A stretch of 5,724 nt of DNA, from contig WRMR01000336.1 in assembly GCA_009776995.1 (NCBI GenBank), positions 1 to 5,724 of the forward strand. Reading direction: 5' to 3'. Shown here piece by piece: positions 5,587-5,724 of the stretch. The notes beneath the pieces are model-generated. The model did not search any database. It was not told the origin of the DNA and saw only the letters and a list, made by a program, of their open reading frames with translations. The stretch's first letter is position 1; the number at the start of each line of letters is the position of its first letter. This stretch comes from Planctomycetaceae bacterium. Its GTDB lineage: Bacteria; Planctomycetota; Planctomycetia; Pirellulales; Thermoguttaceae. A program made the translations under genes and the position numbers.

Positions 5587-5724
5587 TCACTGCTCAAGGC
5601 GACAATTTCACCGCTCAAAGAGGAAAAATCACCGCTGCGAGGCGACAATTTCACCGCTCAAAGGTACAACATCACCGCTCAAAGAGGCAACATCACCGCT
5701 GCGAGGCGGTGATTTCACCGCTCG
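5587..5724. repeat. 21/22-base tandem repeat at the right edge, continuing outside
   Basis: Units start with TCACCGCT at 5608, 5629, 5651, 5672, 5693 and 5715, so unit lengths are 21, 22, 21, 21, 22 and then a cut unit. A weaker first copy, TCACTGCT, starts at 5587. There is a higher-order period of 64 bases: the units at 5629 and 5693 share TCACCGCTGCGAGGCG, and those at 5608 and 5672 share TCACCGCTCAAAGAGG. The changing unit length argues against a protein repeat, and units abut without spacers, which excludes CRISPR. Arrays of short transposase-binding repeats are known at the ends of IS21-family elements; whether this is one cannot be told because the window ends here. Confidence 0.9.
5702..5724. 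repeat. palindrome in the last tandem units
   Basis: GCGGTGA (5706-5712) and TCACCGC (5715-5721) are perfect complements around TT. A slightly different pairing, CGAG (5702-5705) with CTCG (5721-5724) plus CGGTGA with TCACCG, lengthens the stem with one bulged G. The palindrome arises because the unit at 5693 carries GTG (5709-5711) where the related unit at 5629 carries ACA. Confidence 0.7.

Noticed and set aside
5587..5724. CRISPR array
   Set aside because: The units abut one another without unique spacers of constant length, and the variable part of each unit repeats in a 64-base pattern.
5579..5724. Open frames through the 21/22-base repeats as a repeat protein
   Set aside because: Unit lengths of 21 and 22 bases shift the frame between units, and no ribosome-binding site or start fits; the frames stay open only because the unit lacks stop codons.

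Overview
The window holds one clear transcription unit of three plus-strand genes, all encoding exported proteins, set between two intergenic blocks of short tandem repeats. The host looks like a Gram-negative, probably uncultured bacterium. Tat and Sec signal peptides, short ceramidase-like proteins and a GH16 enzyme next to each other, and intergenic seven-base tandem repeats would fit the Planctomycetes/Lentisphaerae/Verrucomicrobia side of the tree or another polysaccharide-degrading lineage. This placement is inference from gene content; no RNA gene or phylogenetic marker is present.

Layout. Bases 1-183: an open frame from the left edge (3-140, doubtful), a G8 run, and a heptamer repeat block whose units face one way at 84-111 and the other way at 121-183. 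Bases 184-421: a gene-free leader with a possible promoter, a consensus Shine-Dalgarno in front of a 15-codon frame, and a dyad just before gene 1. Bases 422-1834: a Tat-exported protein of the neutral/alkaline ceramidase-like superfamily. Bases 1895-3268: a divergent Sec-exported paralogue. Bases 3284-5383: a secreted protein with an N-terminal beta-propeller (seven blade-like repeats) and a C-terminal GH16 glycosidase with an intact catalytic motif. Bases 5384-5594: a second heptamer block. Bases 5587-5724: a tandem repeat with a 21/22-base unit that runs off the right edge.

The gaps between the genes are 60 and 15 bases with no convincing terminator, so the three genes are probably one operon. 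They look like an extracytoplasmic degradation module: an endo-acting glycosidase joined to a propeller, plus two zinc hydrolases that keep the metal ligands of neutral ceramidase but not its catalytic serine. Their combined substrate is unknown; a glycan carrying an amide- or ester-linked group, or a glycoconjugate, is a reasonable guess.

The most unusual structure is in the flanks. Two pairs of inverted repeats (80-114 with 5541-5575, 33 of 35 identical; 142-175 with 5404-5437, 34 of 34 identical) nest symmetrically around the three genes. All are written in seven-base words, and the seven-base register is kept while the word changes step by step.
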